Assembly: GCF_000005505.3 (NCBI RefSeq)
Contig: NC_016134.3
Span: 34,596,150 to 34,660,149, forward strand
Direction of reading: 5' to 3'
DNA length: 64,000 nt
DNA from: Brachypodium distachyon
Lineage: Eukaryota > Streptophyta > Magnoliopsida > Poales > Poaceae
Below are positions 10,526-24,600 of this stretch, piece by piece. The notes below the pieces were generated by a model that was not told the origin of the DNA, did not search any database, and saw only the letters and a program-made list of their open reading frames with translations. Position 1 is the stretch's first letter. The number at the start of each line of letters is the position of its first letter. Both the position numbers and the translations under genes were made by a program.

Positions 10526-13500
10526 TTCGTGGCTAATTAGAATTTCACGTACTAGTAGGTTTCTTTTAGGAAATTTATCATTTATATGCGGAATCATTAC
10601 GGTTTATCAATGGTTCAAACAAACTTTTCAGTGGTTTAAGCGGTGTGCTGGTAGTGTGAGAACGAGATGCAATACTAAGATCGATCTTGGAATCGAGCAT
10701 CTGCGCGTGACACCTCTCATCTCAGTCGGCGTGCCGAACCGGCGTCAAATGCGGATCGTGGCGAAAGGTGTTACCGCTGACCTTTTCCGTTCCATTCATT
10801 GCTGTGATGAGTTACTCCATGGTCAACAATGTCGATTATTAATGTCGGCAGTACCATCGAAGTTCGAAAAGGAAATATTGTCGGTAACGCCATCGCATCG
10901 ATAGGGGGTCAGGGACACCAATTCAGGAATTCACCATTGCCGCCGAGTCACACATGTATAGAGTGACCTATTCTCATTTCTCGCCCACGTTGTAAGCATG
11001 AATATATTTGTAACTATGTTTTTCTATTGCATGCGCAGTGCCAAATTGTTAAATTCAGAAAGGAGTTCCCATGCACGTAGCTCCACTGTAATCTGAACAA
11101 GGCTGTGTCACTACCTAACTCTTTAGTTTCTAACTATTATTGAGTAATAGAATACCGTTCTAGGCTTTGGTCTCCTTTCATCGGGCAAATTTGATACTGC
11201 AATGCTGAAAGTTCATGTAAAGTTGTTATATATCCTGCGGACCGCTGAAAGTGGGACATCGTTTCTTCTAATATATATTTATTTAATTAACATTGAATTG
11301 GCATACTTTTTCCTTGGTTTTGTATATACTTTTTGACGGGGCATGACAGGTGCTCTGCTGATTCATTAGAAAGAGAGAATATTTTCAGTACAAGGAGCCA
11401 AAGGAAGGTGTCGAGACACCTCCAGAAGACAGCAGAAAAGGAGAAAACGATGATGTAATTACAGCTTGGCTGTGCAATGCCCAGCTTACAAACCCTTCGC
11501 AAGTTTTGTATATACTTGAAAATCTAATTGAGGTATCTTTTCCTTCAGAGTAGAATCCACATGTCCAGATCGGTAGAAGAGACCATCTGCATCTTGAGGG
11601 AGCTAATTCCCCTCTGCGCATCTCTACAACATCAGAATTTGTAAAACCATACAGAATTAGGCTAGTGAATTTATTTTTTAGGGTTCTCAGAGATAGAAGA
11701 GTCCCAGGCACAATCAGAAACATATGAACATCACTAGCTTCAATGTAATAAACTAATCAATATTATCGGTGATTACAAGAGGAGATACAGGTGATCATGC
11801 CTAGAATAGTACAAGGATCTGGTCACCAATAATGAGAAGCCCCATAACCCCTTCCCACTCCACAAACGTCAGTGAACTACCACCTCTTTTCTGGAAGTAA
11901 ACTAAGCTCCAAATCAACATACTACCTCCTTTCTGTAAGTGAAATGAGGCTCCACATCAACATGTACACTGCTGGACAGTGTTGTCCATTATAAATGTTC
12001 ACAGGATTTCCCCAGAATGCCGCAGATTTTTATCTGAATATCTCACTGCCTTTGCTGCTAATTTCCGATATGTATTCCTTGCTCTGTTTGTCACTCCGAT
12101 TCCTCGCCAGTATCACTTGAAATCCTTCCTAGATCTTCGACAATTTTAGACATTAGTGATCTAAATTCTGGTTCCGGCTGCATAAGAAATTTTACCTCAG
12201 CCAAGTGGTCTGTAAATTAATCTCATATTGCTGTTCTCGATGGGCAGGACGACGGCTATAGGTTGATATGGGGAAAGATGAGGGCGGCGACGCGGGCTAG
12301 GTGAAGAGCGGCAGTGCACTGTGAGGAGGGCAAATGCGGCGGCGCGCTGCTAGGTCGGCGGCACGAGCTGGGTGGAGGGCCGAGGGCGGCTGCGGCGCGC
12401 TGGAGGAGGGCGAGGGCGGCGGCGCCGCGGGCTGGATGTAGGGCGGCGGAGGAGGCACGCGCTGGGGCGAGGGCGAGGGCCAGGGAGGCGACGCCACGGG
12501 CGGGTCGAGGGCGGCGGGCCAGTGGCGCTGGGATAGGCGGCGTGTCCTCTGTGAAACTAGGGAGCAGAGAGGGCTCAGGAGGGAGGGAGACGACCAGTTT
12601 TTTTATTTTTAGTAATGTAAAAATATGAAAAGACTGATATACCCTTAGCTAATACTCCGGGGTGGATGGAGTATTGGGCATGAGAGAATTTGCCTCACAG
12701 AAAATACGCCACCTGCTAATAGCGTTCAGAATTGCTAACGCACGATGGCGTCAAAATTCCATATATGCACGCCAACCATTTGGCTTCAGATTTGCTTTGC
12801 AATTGCGGATAAAAGTTGTGTGTGCCATGGTGAAATCAGCTGGAACATATAAAAAATAGTGATTTGACAAGTTGATCCGTCAATCATCGTACTTATGCAG
12901 GTTTGACAACTTGTAAGGATAGGTGAAAGTTACCTGTAATCAACAGATGATGACACGTCATAAAATTATTTTGCAGATGCACCTCGCCAACTCCCAGAGT
13001 TAAGTGCACAGAATCAAATTACCAAAATACATAATGTAAGTACATTCTATGGTTTCTCATACAACAATAAATTGGCATTTCTATTGGGGTCTGCCCCTAA
13101 ATTAAAATACCCAACACATATGAGATACTTTCCCACCTGTTCAGTGTTAGCCAATCTCGAGACCAAAAGAATGAAGACATCACAATCAGTTTCAACTCCA
13201 AGGCACACACACACTGACACACACAGGAAACCAACATTACAATAAACATGAAAATGGGTAATAGTTTGCGAAGTCTCTACAATTGAGGAGGGGATATTAT
13301 AAACCAAAAAGATTAAAGAAACAAATACTGTATTCATTAGGATACAGTATGATCTACCTTTTTTTCCGACTTGGTTTTTCACAAACTGGGCGAATTGCAC
13401 AAGGAAATGCAAATAATATCATTATGATGTCCTTGTTAAATATGATTGTCCGTACATATGTTCTTGACATTGTACAGGTTACAACAACCCCTGTAAATAA

Positions 13501-14889
13501 TAAATGCACAGTCAGATCTAAATTTTACCATTTGCAATATTGAAGAACATTGAATAGTCATTATCCTTCCGATCCATAATAGTAAGTGTCTTGGATTTAG
13601 TACAAACTTGTACTAACTTTGTACTAAATCCAAGACACTTATTATGGATCGGAGGGAGTACCAACTAGAAAATTTGTGTCTTGTAATGCACTAATCTCAA
13701 AGTAATAACAGCAACAAAAGGGATTCTTCCTTTGGTCCTCTATATCTCTAGATATTGAGCACCATAAAAAAGATTCCTTCTCTGTTTCTCTATGCCTCTA
13801 TGCACTGCAAACTCATCTATTTTTTATGTTGTTTTCTGTGTTCCACTCATTATTCATTTGTATTTCATTCATGTTTGCAGCCTCTTTTCAACTACTATGT
13901 TAATTTCTTCATTCACCTATTCATTTTTCATACTCAAACTCTACTAATTGTTTTATATTTATAATCTATCTGCTACAACACCACAAAAAAAAAGCTACCA
14001 AATATCTATAAAAATCTCTTGCATTCTCTTTTTATTCTTATCTGCACACTTAGCCGATTAGTGACAGTCTGGAAAAACGCTAGTCTAAATTTCTCTCTAC
14101 TTTACTGGTACACAAGAAGATACTGGTAGTTGCTAGAGCACAAACATGAAAAACAATGCTTCTTCTCTAACCACACACCTCGCTACCTGGTGAAAAGAGG
14201 TGGAGCGTGTGGAGCAGCACATGACCGCCCGGGAAGGGCACGAAGCAGCGCCAAGAAAAAAAAAAAGCAGCAGCTTGTGGAAGGCGTGGCACTCGCCTCC
14301 TCCTCCATTACTCCTCTTCCCCACATTGCTGCTCGCCCGGAGTCCTACCTCCAAGCGATCCAATGAAACCGTGCACCACCCCGACGATTCGACATCCGAG
14401 GAGAATTGTGAAGATGAGAAAAAGGCAAGGACCCGATCATCTACCCCCATTACTCAACCCAAACTGAAGCCAAGGTACCTTCACGTTCCACCAAATCATA
14501 TTGTTTAGTTTTCTGACCCCCTCTTTATACGAATACTAAGAACAGGGTGGGAAACGGTGATTTATGTATGCAGTCATTCCGAACAAGACCATGGAGGGTC
14601 CTGTTTTGCCAAACATATAGCAAATTGATCGAATCCAGTTTTTTAGTTTGACTATGCAGATTACTTCACTGCATCTATACCCACAGAGATACTAATACCT
14701 CTGCAAAAATGGACCGACTGAGTAGTCAACTCTAATTCAACACGGTGAAATCCTATTCACCTCCTAGTTTTGCTAATAATTCAGCATCGTATCTTGAAAT
14801 TTTTAGTACAAAGCAGATCAGAGAATCAACAATCCAATCTCACATCAAATCTAATCTTTTCAGTTCAAAATCGAGCAAGATCGTACCTC
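10526..14889. other. Intergenic; no supported gene
   Basis: Downstream of the TBL gene the sequence is mostly AT-rich with no ORF of recognisable family. A GC-rich patch at 12240-12580 gives only low-complexity Pro/Ala reading frames. One Stowaway MITE lies at 13562-13660. The stretch 14500-14889 is probably the 3' untranslated part of the 14890-15600 gene, because a donor-like GAG|GTACGA follows its stop. Confidence 0.5.
13562..13660. mobile_element. Stowaway MITE, about 95 bp
   Basis: Near-perfect hairpin between TA dinucleotides. The right arm ends with ggatcggagggag, and the left arm is its complement with a small deletion in the first bases. The arms meet around tacaaacttgtac. Terminus type and TA target are those of Tc1/mariner-related Stowaway elements. 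Confidence 0.85.
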
Positions 14890-15600
14890 TCAGTCGGCTC
14901 CAGCGCCGCCGCTGCCACCGAGCGGGTATGACACGACCTCCCTGACCACCGGCGCGACCTCGACCAGCGCGATGTCCATCCCGTATCCGGAGACGGGCAG
15001 CAGCTTGAGGTCGCGGAGCACGCAGAAGGCCTCGGCCATACGGCCGCGGGGCACATCGATGGCGACGGCGCACCGCGGGACCCAGTTATCGGGGCGGAAC
15101 CCGTCGGGCACCTCGAGGCCCGCATCCTTGCGGAGCAGTTCGCAGAGCTGCGCGTGGAGGCCGAGCAGCGCGGCCGAGGGCGTGGGCGAGAGGAAGAGCA
15201 CCCCGGCGTCAAGGGACGATGGGGGCGACGCAAGCGAGGAGAGCGCGAGCGGGAGCGGATCGAGGCGAGACGCCAGCGCGCGGAGGCAGGGGGCGAGGCG
15301 TAGCGGGTCTGGGAGCGCGGCGGCTGGGAGGTGGAGCAAGGGGAGGTGCGGACGGGACGCGGTGTCGATGAGGCGGCTGCTGAGCTGCCGCCGAGCCAGC
15401 GCGTTCCACGCCTTGAGCACCTGGTTCTCCAGCGCGGGGTCGAAGTAGAGCTCGACCGCGTAGTGGCCGGAAGGGGCCGCCGCCGCCGCCGGCGACGGCT
15501 GGGGCCCGCGAGGGGTGCCCGGGGGAGTCGTCGCGACCGCTGCGGAGGTGGAGAAAACGCCGCCGCCGCCGCCCGCTGAGGGCGCGGTGCCTTGCGCCAT
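14890..15600 (-). CDS. 2'-5' RNA ligase / 2H phosphoesterase-like protein
   Basis: Single-exon frame of 236 residues from the ATG at 15600. I chose it over the longer open frame because the upstream codons read like untranslated leader. After a low-complexity Ala/Gly/Pro N-terminus (1-45) comes a domain beginning HYAVELYFDP, typical of plant members of the 2H superfamily. These fold as a duplicated unit and act on cyclic phosphates or RNA ends. The first HxTx-like motif reads HLPL (His85). At the expected second motif, WVPRCAVAI (about 173-181), Arg177 stands where His is usual. The protein may therefore bind rather than cleave, or be a diverged plant subfamily. Family assignment rests on overall pattern; catalytic activity is doubtful. 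Confidence 0.65.
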   Translation of the reverse strand: MAQGTAPSAGGGGGVFSTSAAVATTPPGTPRGPQPSPAAAAAPSGHYAVELYFDPALENQVLKAWNALARRQLSSRLIDTASRPHLPLLHLPAAALPDPLRLAPCLRALASRLDPLPLALSSLASPPSSLDAGVLFLSPTPSAALLGLHAQLCELLRKDAGLEVPDGFRPDNWVPRCAVAIDVPRGRMAEAFCVLRDLKLLPVSGYGMDIALVEVAPVVREVVSYPLGGSGGAGAD

Positions 15601-17045
<1,445 letters not shown>

Positions 17046-17284
17046 CAGGGGCGGCGCTAGTGGCGGTAGAGACAGCGCTGGGCGCCATAGGGGCAGGCCG
17101 TGCCGTAACGGCATAGCTCGGTCCGGTACTTTGGACGAGTTGGAATTAGAAGGGCAAAATTAGAGTCTTCACTTATTTTAAAGTGATTTTTAATGAGCTG
17201 ATTAGTAACTATTAACTAAAATGAAATTTCGGGGTGGCCCCTCCCGCCCCCCCCCCCCCCCACCTCCCCCACGATCCGTCCCTG
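17046..17284. mobile_element. Possible hAT-type MITE
   Basis: The left end CAGGGGCGG and right end CCGTCCCTG are imperfect inverted repeats of the hAT type enclosing about 239 bp with a C-run. I see no matching 8-bp target duplication, so the ends may be coincidental or the duplication decayed. Confidence 0.4.
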
Positions 17285-17431
17285 AGTGTGCCTGATCTCT
17301 CTCTGATCCAGATGCTAATGTTATGACCCTTGGTTGGTAAGAAAAGAAACCATGCATACAGATGGGTGTCATATGTGCCAATGTGTGTCTCACAGATACA
17401 GCTTATGTTAATTTGTCCTGCAACGTTATAT

Positions 17432-17632
17432 CACTACTACAGAAAAGTTTATCAGTAACAGTCGGAAAATCTCATCATTAACGGGCGGGGCGACCGTCAC
17501 TAACTTCCTACCATCAGTGGCAGGCGGCCCACCCATTAGTGATGATTCCCATCATCAGTGACGGTCACGTTTACGCGTCCGTCACTGATGATGGAAATCA
17601 TCACTAACGGTCGCTATGATCCATCAGTGTGG
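17432..17632. mobile_element. CACTA-type terminus with subterminal repeats
   Basis: CACTACTACAGAAAAG at 17432 is a classic CACTA (En/Spm) end. It is followed by direct and inverted copies of motifs such as ccatcagtg, gtcactgatgatgg and catcatcagtgac, as expected for transposase-binding subterminal repeats. I could not find the partner end ending in TAGTG, so only one terminus is supported. Confidence 0.65.
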
Positions 17633-17655
17633 TAATTAAAAAATGAGAGCGGATT

Positions 17656-17763
17656 TTTGGCCTGTACATTCACTGGCTTGTGCTATCCTGCCCTCCGTTA
17701 CTGCGCCAATTTGGCCTGTACATTCACTGGCTTGTGCTATCCTTCCCTCCGTCACTGCGCCAA
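17656..17763. repeat. 54-bp tandem duplication
   Basis: Two adjacent copies of a 54-bp unit starting tttggcctgtacattcactg differ at only a few bases. They lie just inside the CACTA-type end at 17432. Confidence 0.85.
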
Positions 17764-18067
17764 GATCAGTGCGCTGTGGTGCTTGGTCGACCAGTGCTCA
17801 GCTCCTCCCCTATGGGCCGGATGAAAAAAGGGCCTCCTCAGCCTGCATCCCGCGTACGGTCGAATCGGCCGTTTTTTCGGTGCATCGGCCCTTTTCTCTC
17901 GTCTCTCTCTTCGCGACGCGGTTCCCGTGCTCGCCGCCGGCTCGATTGGTTCCGCCGCTGAATCCTCCGCCCTCCTAGACCTCATCTGCAGCCGCAGCGC
18001 CGCCTTCAGGGGCTTGATTTGGTCCGCCAGCTCGATTGGGTAAGGCAGGCGGCAGGGCAGGCGTTTC

Positions 18068-18105
18068 TTCTCCTCCTCCTCCTCCTCCTCCTCCTCCTCC
18101 TCCTC
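18068..18105. repeat. (TCC)n microsatellite
   Basis: An uninterrupted run of about 12 tcc units. On the minus strand it would encode a poly-Glu or poly-Arg tract depending on frame, but no gene is supported here. Confidence 0.95.
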
Positions 18106-18561
18106 TGCCATTGTTCCTCCTCGTCCGCCGTCAGGTGCCGCCCGCTCCATCTCTTCCGCCTCCTGTCGTCGTTCCTCTGCCCCGCCTGCAGCCCCATCAT
18201 GCATCGAACACCAAACACGCGGCTGCAACTTGACGATGCACCCCAGCTGCTGCATCCCTTGCTACAGCACCGCTCGTGCGATGCACCCCAGCGCCTGCAG
18301 AAGAACCAAACACGCCCTATACTGCCCCGGGAATTCGGTCGCGACATGCGCCTACCCCCGTGCGTAGGTGGGCCGAGACCATGGTTAATCGAGCCCAGGC
18401 AGGTACGGGACGCAGGCGCCCTCCGCATAGCACGGTCCCGCGTCGACCGCAATCGAAGAAAGGGGAGGAGAAACGATGACGTCTTGTCCGGCGCCGGACC
18501 AAGATCGGGTCGTACAACGAGAGGAACTACTCTCTTCCTCGTCTCGTACTCCACCACCCTC

Positions 18562-19100
18562 CTAGTCTCCCACCCCTCGCCAGCTCATGTACCAATTTCG
18601 ACATCCTGTCCCGCCAGGCGAAGCTGTCAGCGAGGAGGTCGGCGGCGCCCTCGAAGACGTGGAGGACGTGGACAGTCGCGGGCCAGTCGCCGCGGAGCTC
18701 CTCCGTCGACCGCGCCGACACATCACACACCCGAAGGAGCTGTTGAGCAGGCCGGCGTCCGCGAGGCGGTTACGCGACAGGTCGAGCGACACCAGCTATG
18801 GTGGGAACGGGACGCCTCGTCCGTGAGGGAATTCTTAGTCAGGTTTAAGACCTGCAGGTGGGTCGCAGGACGCCGGAAAACACCGAGGGCATCTTCGCGC
18901 TGAAGGCGTTCGATCATATGTCCACCTCGATGAGAGTGCACGAGATTTTGTTCGTCGGCGAGGTCCATGCCTCTGAGGTTGACGGCGACGACTCGGCTGT
19001 CGAGCTTGTCAGACGAGACGTCGGGCCACAAACAAGGTGCAGCGGAGTACGCGCTAGTGCTACCCGACGCCACGCTCGTGAGGGCCATCTGTGTACTGTT
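18562..19100 (-). pseudogene. Leucine-rich repeat gene fragment, decayed
   Basis: Three minus-strand frames each carry LRR-like stretches in order: RVVAVNLRGMDLA and HLQVLNLTKNSLTDEA (about 18830-19020), LVSLDLSRNRLADAGLLNSSF (18735-18795), and LRVCDVSA with WPATVHVLHVFEG (18650-18735). The pattern resembles the extracellular repeats of an LRR receptor kinase. Frame changes occur near 18800 and 18735, and no kinase domain follows. It lies within the GC-rich block inside the CACTA-type end at 17432. Confidence 0.5.
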
Positions 19101-21370
19101 AATCTCTTGCTCGATAATCGACCAGCATATACACTTCAGGATACGGAAGCTGATCCGATTGATCCGAAAGGGGCCAGCGCCCGAGTCGCTGCTGTGAACC
19201 GCGCCGCGCTCGTGGGCGCATTCGGGCGCACGCTGCGGCAGCTGGAATGCTGGATGCGTCAGAGGCAGTGGGAAGGAGTGGCTGGAGGGGAGCTGACGGA
19301 GCTCGCCGAGTGCGCGGCCGGGCGGAGGCCCGAGGCAAGGCAGAGTTGCCCAGCGCGGTGGCGGCACCGAGGAGGTTGTAAAAGGGACAAGGAGCGCCGA
19401 GGAGGTTGTGCTAGAAATCATTTTCTGCAGAAGATGGACAGAGACGCAATGTGCTTCCTCTTCTATGGCATCTGGTCATCTGGATGATGTAACACTGAAA
19501 TAACTTGATGTTTATGCTCCGTATTGGTGCCACACAATTGAAATATCTAATTGACATGATTGCTCCACTTGGTTCATTTCTCTTTCGCCTCTTTGATGAG
19601 ACCACGTTTCAATTAAATCCTAGTGTTACTATCTTATTTCATCATACTATGCAAACAATGAAACAAGATACCGGTACATTGGAAAATAAATAAATATAGG
19701 CAACAAATTCCTTAGCTAAATCAGGTGAAAGGTATCGGTTGTACAGAAATAACAAACCACCAGTACAGAATACAGATACAACGAAGAGAGAAAACACCAG
19801 CAAAATCTTTACAATTTTCGCTGCACTTTGCAAGAAGCAAGATCAAATTGTCAATATTGAAAGAATTCCTTGTTAACGAATCAGGCGAGGAAGCATGGCA
19901 ACTCTGCAGATTGATCTCAAAACTGCAACCTTGCGAGGATCAAATGTTAGGCATCAGCGATCAGTGGCAGCATCCGTCTGCGCCCGGCACGGGAACGGTG
20001 AGAACTCCACCAGCACAGGCTGCAGCTCCAATCGCTGGCGAGGATCTTGCCATTGTCCGTGGAGTCCGATCAATGCTCCGGCAGGCAGAGCAGCACGAGC
20101 TGCACGCAGAGCGTGGCCTGGTCCTTGTCTTAGGCGTCGTTCAGCCACTCGTCCATTAGCTCGAGCACGTTGCCTGCACGCGAGAGGTGCCAGCACCAGG
20201 TCACCAGACACCAGGTTGGCGCCCCGAAGGTTGAAGAAGACGAGGCTACCGAGCCACGCGACGCGGCCGGTGCGCTCGACGCTGCCCCGTGTGCCAGACG
20301 CTCTCCCGCATGTGGATCTCCTCCACCTTGTTGCGGAGGAGCTCGACAAGGATCGTCCACGTGAGGACGAGACGGGCACGCAGCGGGAGCTCGGGTGGGT
20401 CGACCACGGCGCCGGCGATGCTGCTGCTCGCGGCCGCGGAGAGACAGAGACAGGGAGAGGTGGGGCGGCGCCGTGGTCGAAGGACGAGGGACCGTCCTTG
20501 GGGAAGAGGGTCCTGGGGAGAAAACGGACGGTGGTGGAACTCGCCCGCGGTTGGCGGCGCCGTCAGCCTCAGTGCACGGAGGAACGCGGCGTGGAGGAGG
20601 GAGGGAGGCGGCAGCAAACGGCACCAAACGCGCTCCTCCACCTCATCTACGCCGAGATCGGCGCGAGAAGCCCGCCGGATTGGTTGGTTGACTAGGATCT
20701 GGAACCACAAGAGCTTGGCTTCGGGGGGTTGCTGTCCATCAGTCCATGGTGGGCGGCCGGATTGCTGCAGGGGGCGCAGGAGGGCGGCGGGGAATGGATT
20801 TTTTCTCGTGGCTTGACAGGAGACGGCCGGACGACGGGATGGGAGGTTGGGGATGGCGAGTGTTTGAATTGGGGGCAACAAGGTGCTGTGGTTTTGGGGA
20901 AAAGATGGGGCATATTGCCTTTCACAACGCGTCTTGACAGGAGACGGCCGGACGACGGGATGGGAGGTTGGTTCTTTGCTCGCTGCTGCACCCCCTCGCC
21001 GAATCACAACGCGTCTGGTGCGATCCAACGGCAACCAACGTAATGTACAGGCCAAAATGCATTTCCCTTTAAAAAATAATTAAATTGTTTCCGGAACACA
21101 TAATATACAACACATATATGAACAGAAAATACACAGCATATGAACAAAAATACACAGCACATATATTTCGAATTAAAACCACAACCATTATTTAAAGCAT
21201 ACAAATATATCTCATACAACGTTCACTTCACGATATTGATTACAAAGTTTAAAAATTTCATAGTAAAGTCAAGTTTGAAGTTATTATCGTGGGCGAACCC
21301 TAGTAAGCACGGGTTCCACGCGTTTGAAAAAAGTCCCCACTCGGCTTGATGATCTCATTATTGATGAAAT
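19101..21370. other. GC-rich then AT-rich spacer, no intact gene
   Basis: Open frames here are GC-driven and show no family I recognise. A 39-bp sequence starting cttgacaggagacggccgg occurs at 20812-20850 and again at 20933-20971. A shorter repeat, tcacaacgcgtct, occurs near 20921 and 21003. Confidence 0.5.
20812..20971. repeat. 39-bp direct repeats
   Basis: Two essentially identical 39-bp copies (20812-20850, 20933-20971) are separated by about 82 bp. They could flank a small insertion or mark a local duplication; no target-duplication logic is evident. Confidence 0.8.
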
Positions 21371-21630
21371 CACTGCTCGGAAAAAGCTTAGCAGCAGCGG
21401 TCCGAATTACACATCGGTGACGGTAACGCGGGCCGCCACTAAGCCTGCGCTACGGGTGCTAACGAGCACCGGTGGCGGGTATCATCACCGCCACAGGTGC
21501 TAACCAGCACCAGTGGCGGTTCGCACAACCGCCACTGGTAATCCATAGGGAGTTTCAGAAAATGCACTGGTGACCGTGAGAAAGACAGGCACTGTTAAAT
21601 ACCAGTGGCGGTGCGTGATCACGGCCACGG

Positions 21631-21640
<10 letters not shown>
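21371..21640. mobile_element. CACTA-type terminus with subterminal repeats
   Basis: CACTGCTCGGAAAAAG at 21371 resembles the CACTA end whose complement closes at 41642 (CACTGCTCCAGAAAAC). It is followed by repeated agtggcggt / accgccac units in both orientations, the same family as at 35.5-36.8 and 41.3-41.6 kb. The element would extend rightwards. The three bases before the end (aat) do not match those after 41642 (gct), so the two ends are not proven partners. Confidence 0.65.

Positions 21641-21661
<21 letters not shown>
21634..21661. repeat. (TA)n microsatellite
   Basis: About 14 TA units immediately after the CACTA-type subterminal repeats. Confidence 0.95.
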
Positions 21662-21664
<3 letters not shown>

Positions 21665-24600
21665 CACTATTCTGCACCCCACCGGCCAAGCGAGCCGCAC
21701 GAACACGGAGCGCGCGCAGGCAGTCTGCATGCGACGTAGGAAAGTTAGCTTCTGACAATATAATTTGCACCGATCGTTTGCTACTGTGCTCCCGTTCAGT
21801 TATTTTTGCATGCGACGTAAGAAAATTATGTTTGCAATGAGCATTTGTGCCCGCACAGTTATTTTGCATGCATCGTAAGAAAATTATGTTGGCATCCGTC
21901 TTGCTGTGTCCAATTATTTTGCATGTGACATAGGAAAGTTATGTTGCATGCACTGCCCTTTCTACAGTAGCTAGCCTCGTACTAGGCAGTTGTACTTCCT
22001 TTAGAAAGTATTAAACTGCTTCCTGTTCCTAAATTACTCCGAAGCATATTAAGGAGACCAGAGGCTGGACGCGCGCAGGAACTTGTTTGATTAACAAAAT
22101 AGAGTGGCAAACGAAAAAAAATTCAAGCATCATTACAGAGGTCAAATTAAGCAATCCTGGAGCTTTATGGAGGGAGCCAATCTTCTTTTGTCACAACAAC
22201 GACGAGCACAAAAAACACATGCCTCACTTAACTGCTCAAGCACTACAACAGCAGAAGAAGAAAGGTATAGACATGATTGTAACTATGCAAGCCCTTTCAG
22301 ACACATCGTTCCTCCCTCAGGCCAGTAACACTTCTCTCCATCTGACACAATGACTGCCTGCAAAATTGCCCAACATCCTGCAAATAATACCATAACACAA
22401 TGTTACTCAACTCTGTGTTTGCAAGATATATTTTTTAAACCATATCAATATAATTGAGAAATGCACCTGTAAGTAAGTTAGTATTTGCACATTCTTGCTT
22501 GAGTATTTGTCATGAGACATGACGAAACAACAAGATATTAGGTTTCAGATTATATCATCATCATTATCGGCAATCATATTCATATCTTAGACTCTAAGCA
22601 TGTCCATTTCATCAAACAAAGAGGCGAAAGCAAAAATATTTAGTCAAACTCACATCTGATAATCCAGTGTGCTTTGATTCTTGAACCATACATAAATACT
22701 TTTCACCTCCTAACCTGCACCGTGTGACATGAAGAAAAGAGTAAATAAAGGTGGGATACAAGTAAACAAGTACTCAGCAGAACAAAAGTTCAAGTTTTAT
22801 TATCCTTAGAATTTTGTCAACGTTAAACAAGAGTTTACATAGCATACCTTACAACATGCTCACAAGTAAAATTAGAGGAAGTTTAGCTCTCTGAATGTGG
22901 TAACAGCTCTTCCACCTCAATCCTAGAGCTAAAATAGCCCATGTTTCTCTTCCTCTAGTGGACAATCTCAACCTCTGCCATAAAAATACTGTATACTGGT
23001 GTATGGTCGGAGAAGCTGAGACTCTCCACAAACGTAAAATAGCTGATGAGACCATCACCGTACCAGAGAATGCAATCACACCTTTCAATCCATAAGCCGA
23101 ACATGAAAGGGTTTGAGATCCACATGAATCAGTAATGTACTGTAAAACAAAGCAGCTCTATCTGTATGTTATAGAAACTAAAGAAACTTACCATGCAGGT
23201 GTTCTCCTCTGAATTTCGATGCATAAGAGTTCTTAAACCTGGTATGAAGGAAAAACTCCAAGAATTCCATTTAATAATGAATTATTATATAAACCTGGTA
23301 CCACCAGTATGCTCGTATTATAATCAAGAAAAGCCAACGAACGTTACAATCTCTCTTAATTTCATGAACATAGTATCAGCAGTCAACTGTCAGTTTTGAT
23401 ACACATCCACAAGGAAAGAGGTTAAAGTCCAATTTTTCCAAATAGATTAGTACAGATTGTAATTTTGGAACACAAAATAAATCATTGTTGTAAGCTTGCA
23501 AGCACCTTATTTAAGCTAAACCTGGTTATGTCCAACCATATGAAAACAATTATTCCATTAGCAATAAATCAAATTCCAAATTATATATGTACGCGATCAA
23601 AGACTTACGGTGCACAAAATGAAATCTCTTAGAGGACAACATAGGGAGGAACTCACAAGAAAACTAACGAATCACATGCTAACAATCGAGAAAAAGGGCA
23701 AGATGACAGATAATTAGGAGTTGTAGCGGGCATTAGATAGGATAACATGATCTGAAAAGCACAATAGAGCCTGGAAGAAGGAAAACTTTGATTATCCTAC
23801 AACACACATTAAAGAAGCATCAAGAATACCTTCTACAAACAGCTTAGAGCACACTAAAGGAAGCCAAGTGCACATTTTTACTGTAACCTCCTCCCCTAGC
23901 CTTCTTTCTCTGCACAAATACTTGACGTGCTAAACCACCTGTAGCAAATCTTTGTAGTTCCTGGAATAGACAGGGTTTAGAGTCTGGTAGTTTGCATTGA
24001 GACGAAATTGCAAATTCTAATTACCCAGCAAAGTCTGCTAGTTTCTACAACGAGTCACCCTACCCTTCATCAGGTTGAAACTAGAGACCTCAAACTTCAT
24101 ATAGGAATAAAATAATGGAAGAGATAAGACCTTGTTGCTTATATTTGTGCTGAGACAAATATTAGAATCTTCATATATGTCCCCCTTTGCCAGTCCCAAA
24201 TTATCAAACTTTTGTTTCAGTTGAGCAAGCAAACTAATATCTATTGGGCAAGCCAACTAACAGGAACACCTGATGAACTCACATCAGTTCAGCTTTTGAC
24301 CTAATTAACTCACATCATTTGAGCTTTACTGGTTTGTGTCTAAATAATAGAGGAACACTTTGATCTTTAGGTGAAAAGCTACCATAAGATTTAAGGAAAA
24401 CTCTGAGAGGAAAGCGGGAGCATTAGAACATTAAGACATGACCACAAAGATGCTTGCTTTCAGCCTCAGCTAAAGAAAAGCAGGACAAATACAAATAAGA
24501 AAAGAGGATGTGCATGATTTCCTCTCCCTGTTTATTTTCTGTTCCAGAGGATGTACAATCCTGAACGTACTTAAAAAGGATATGATCACGCCAACTCTAC

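Noticed and set aside
9275..10597. Long minus-strand open frame of about 440 codons
   Set aside because: It is antisense to the TBL gene, Arg/Pro-rich and open only because of high GC; the plus strand has all family motifs.
12297..12628. Pro/Ala-rich and Arg/Ala-rich open frames
   Set aside because: Low-complexity GC-rich DNA without a conserved motif or splice context.
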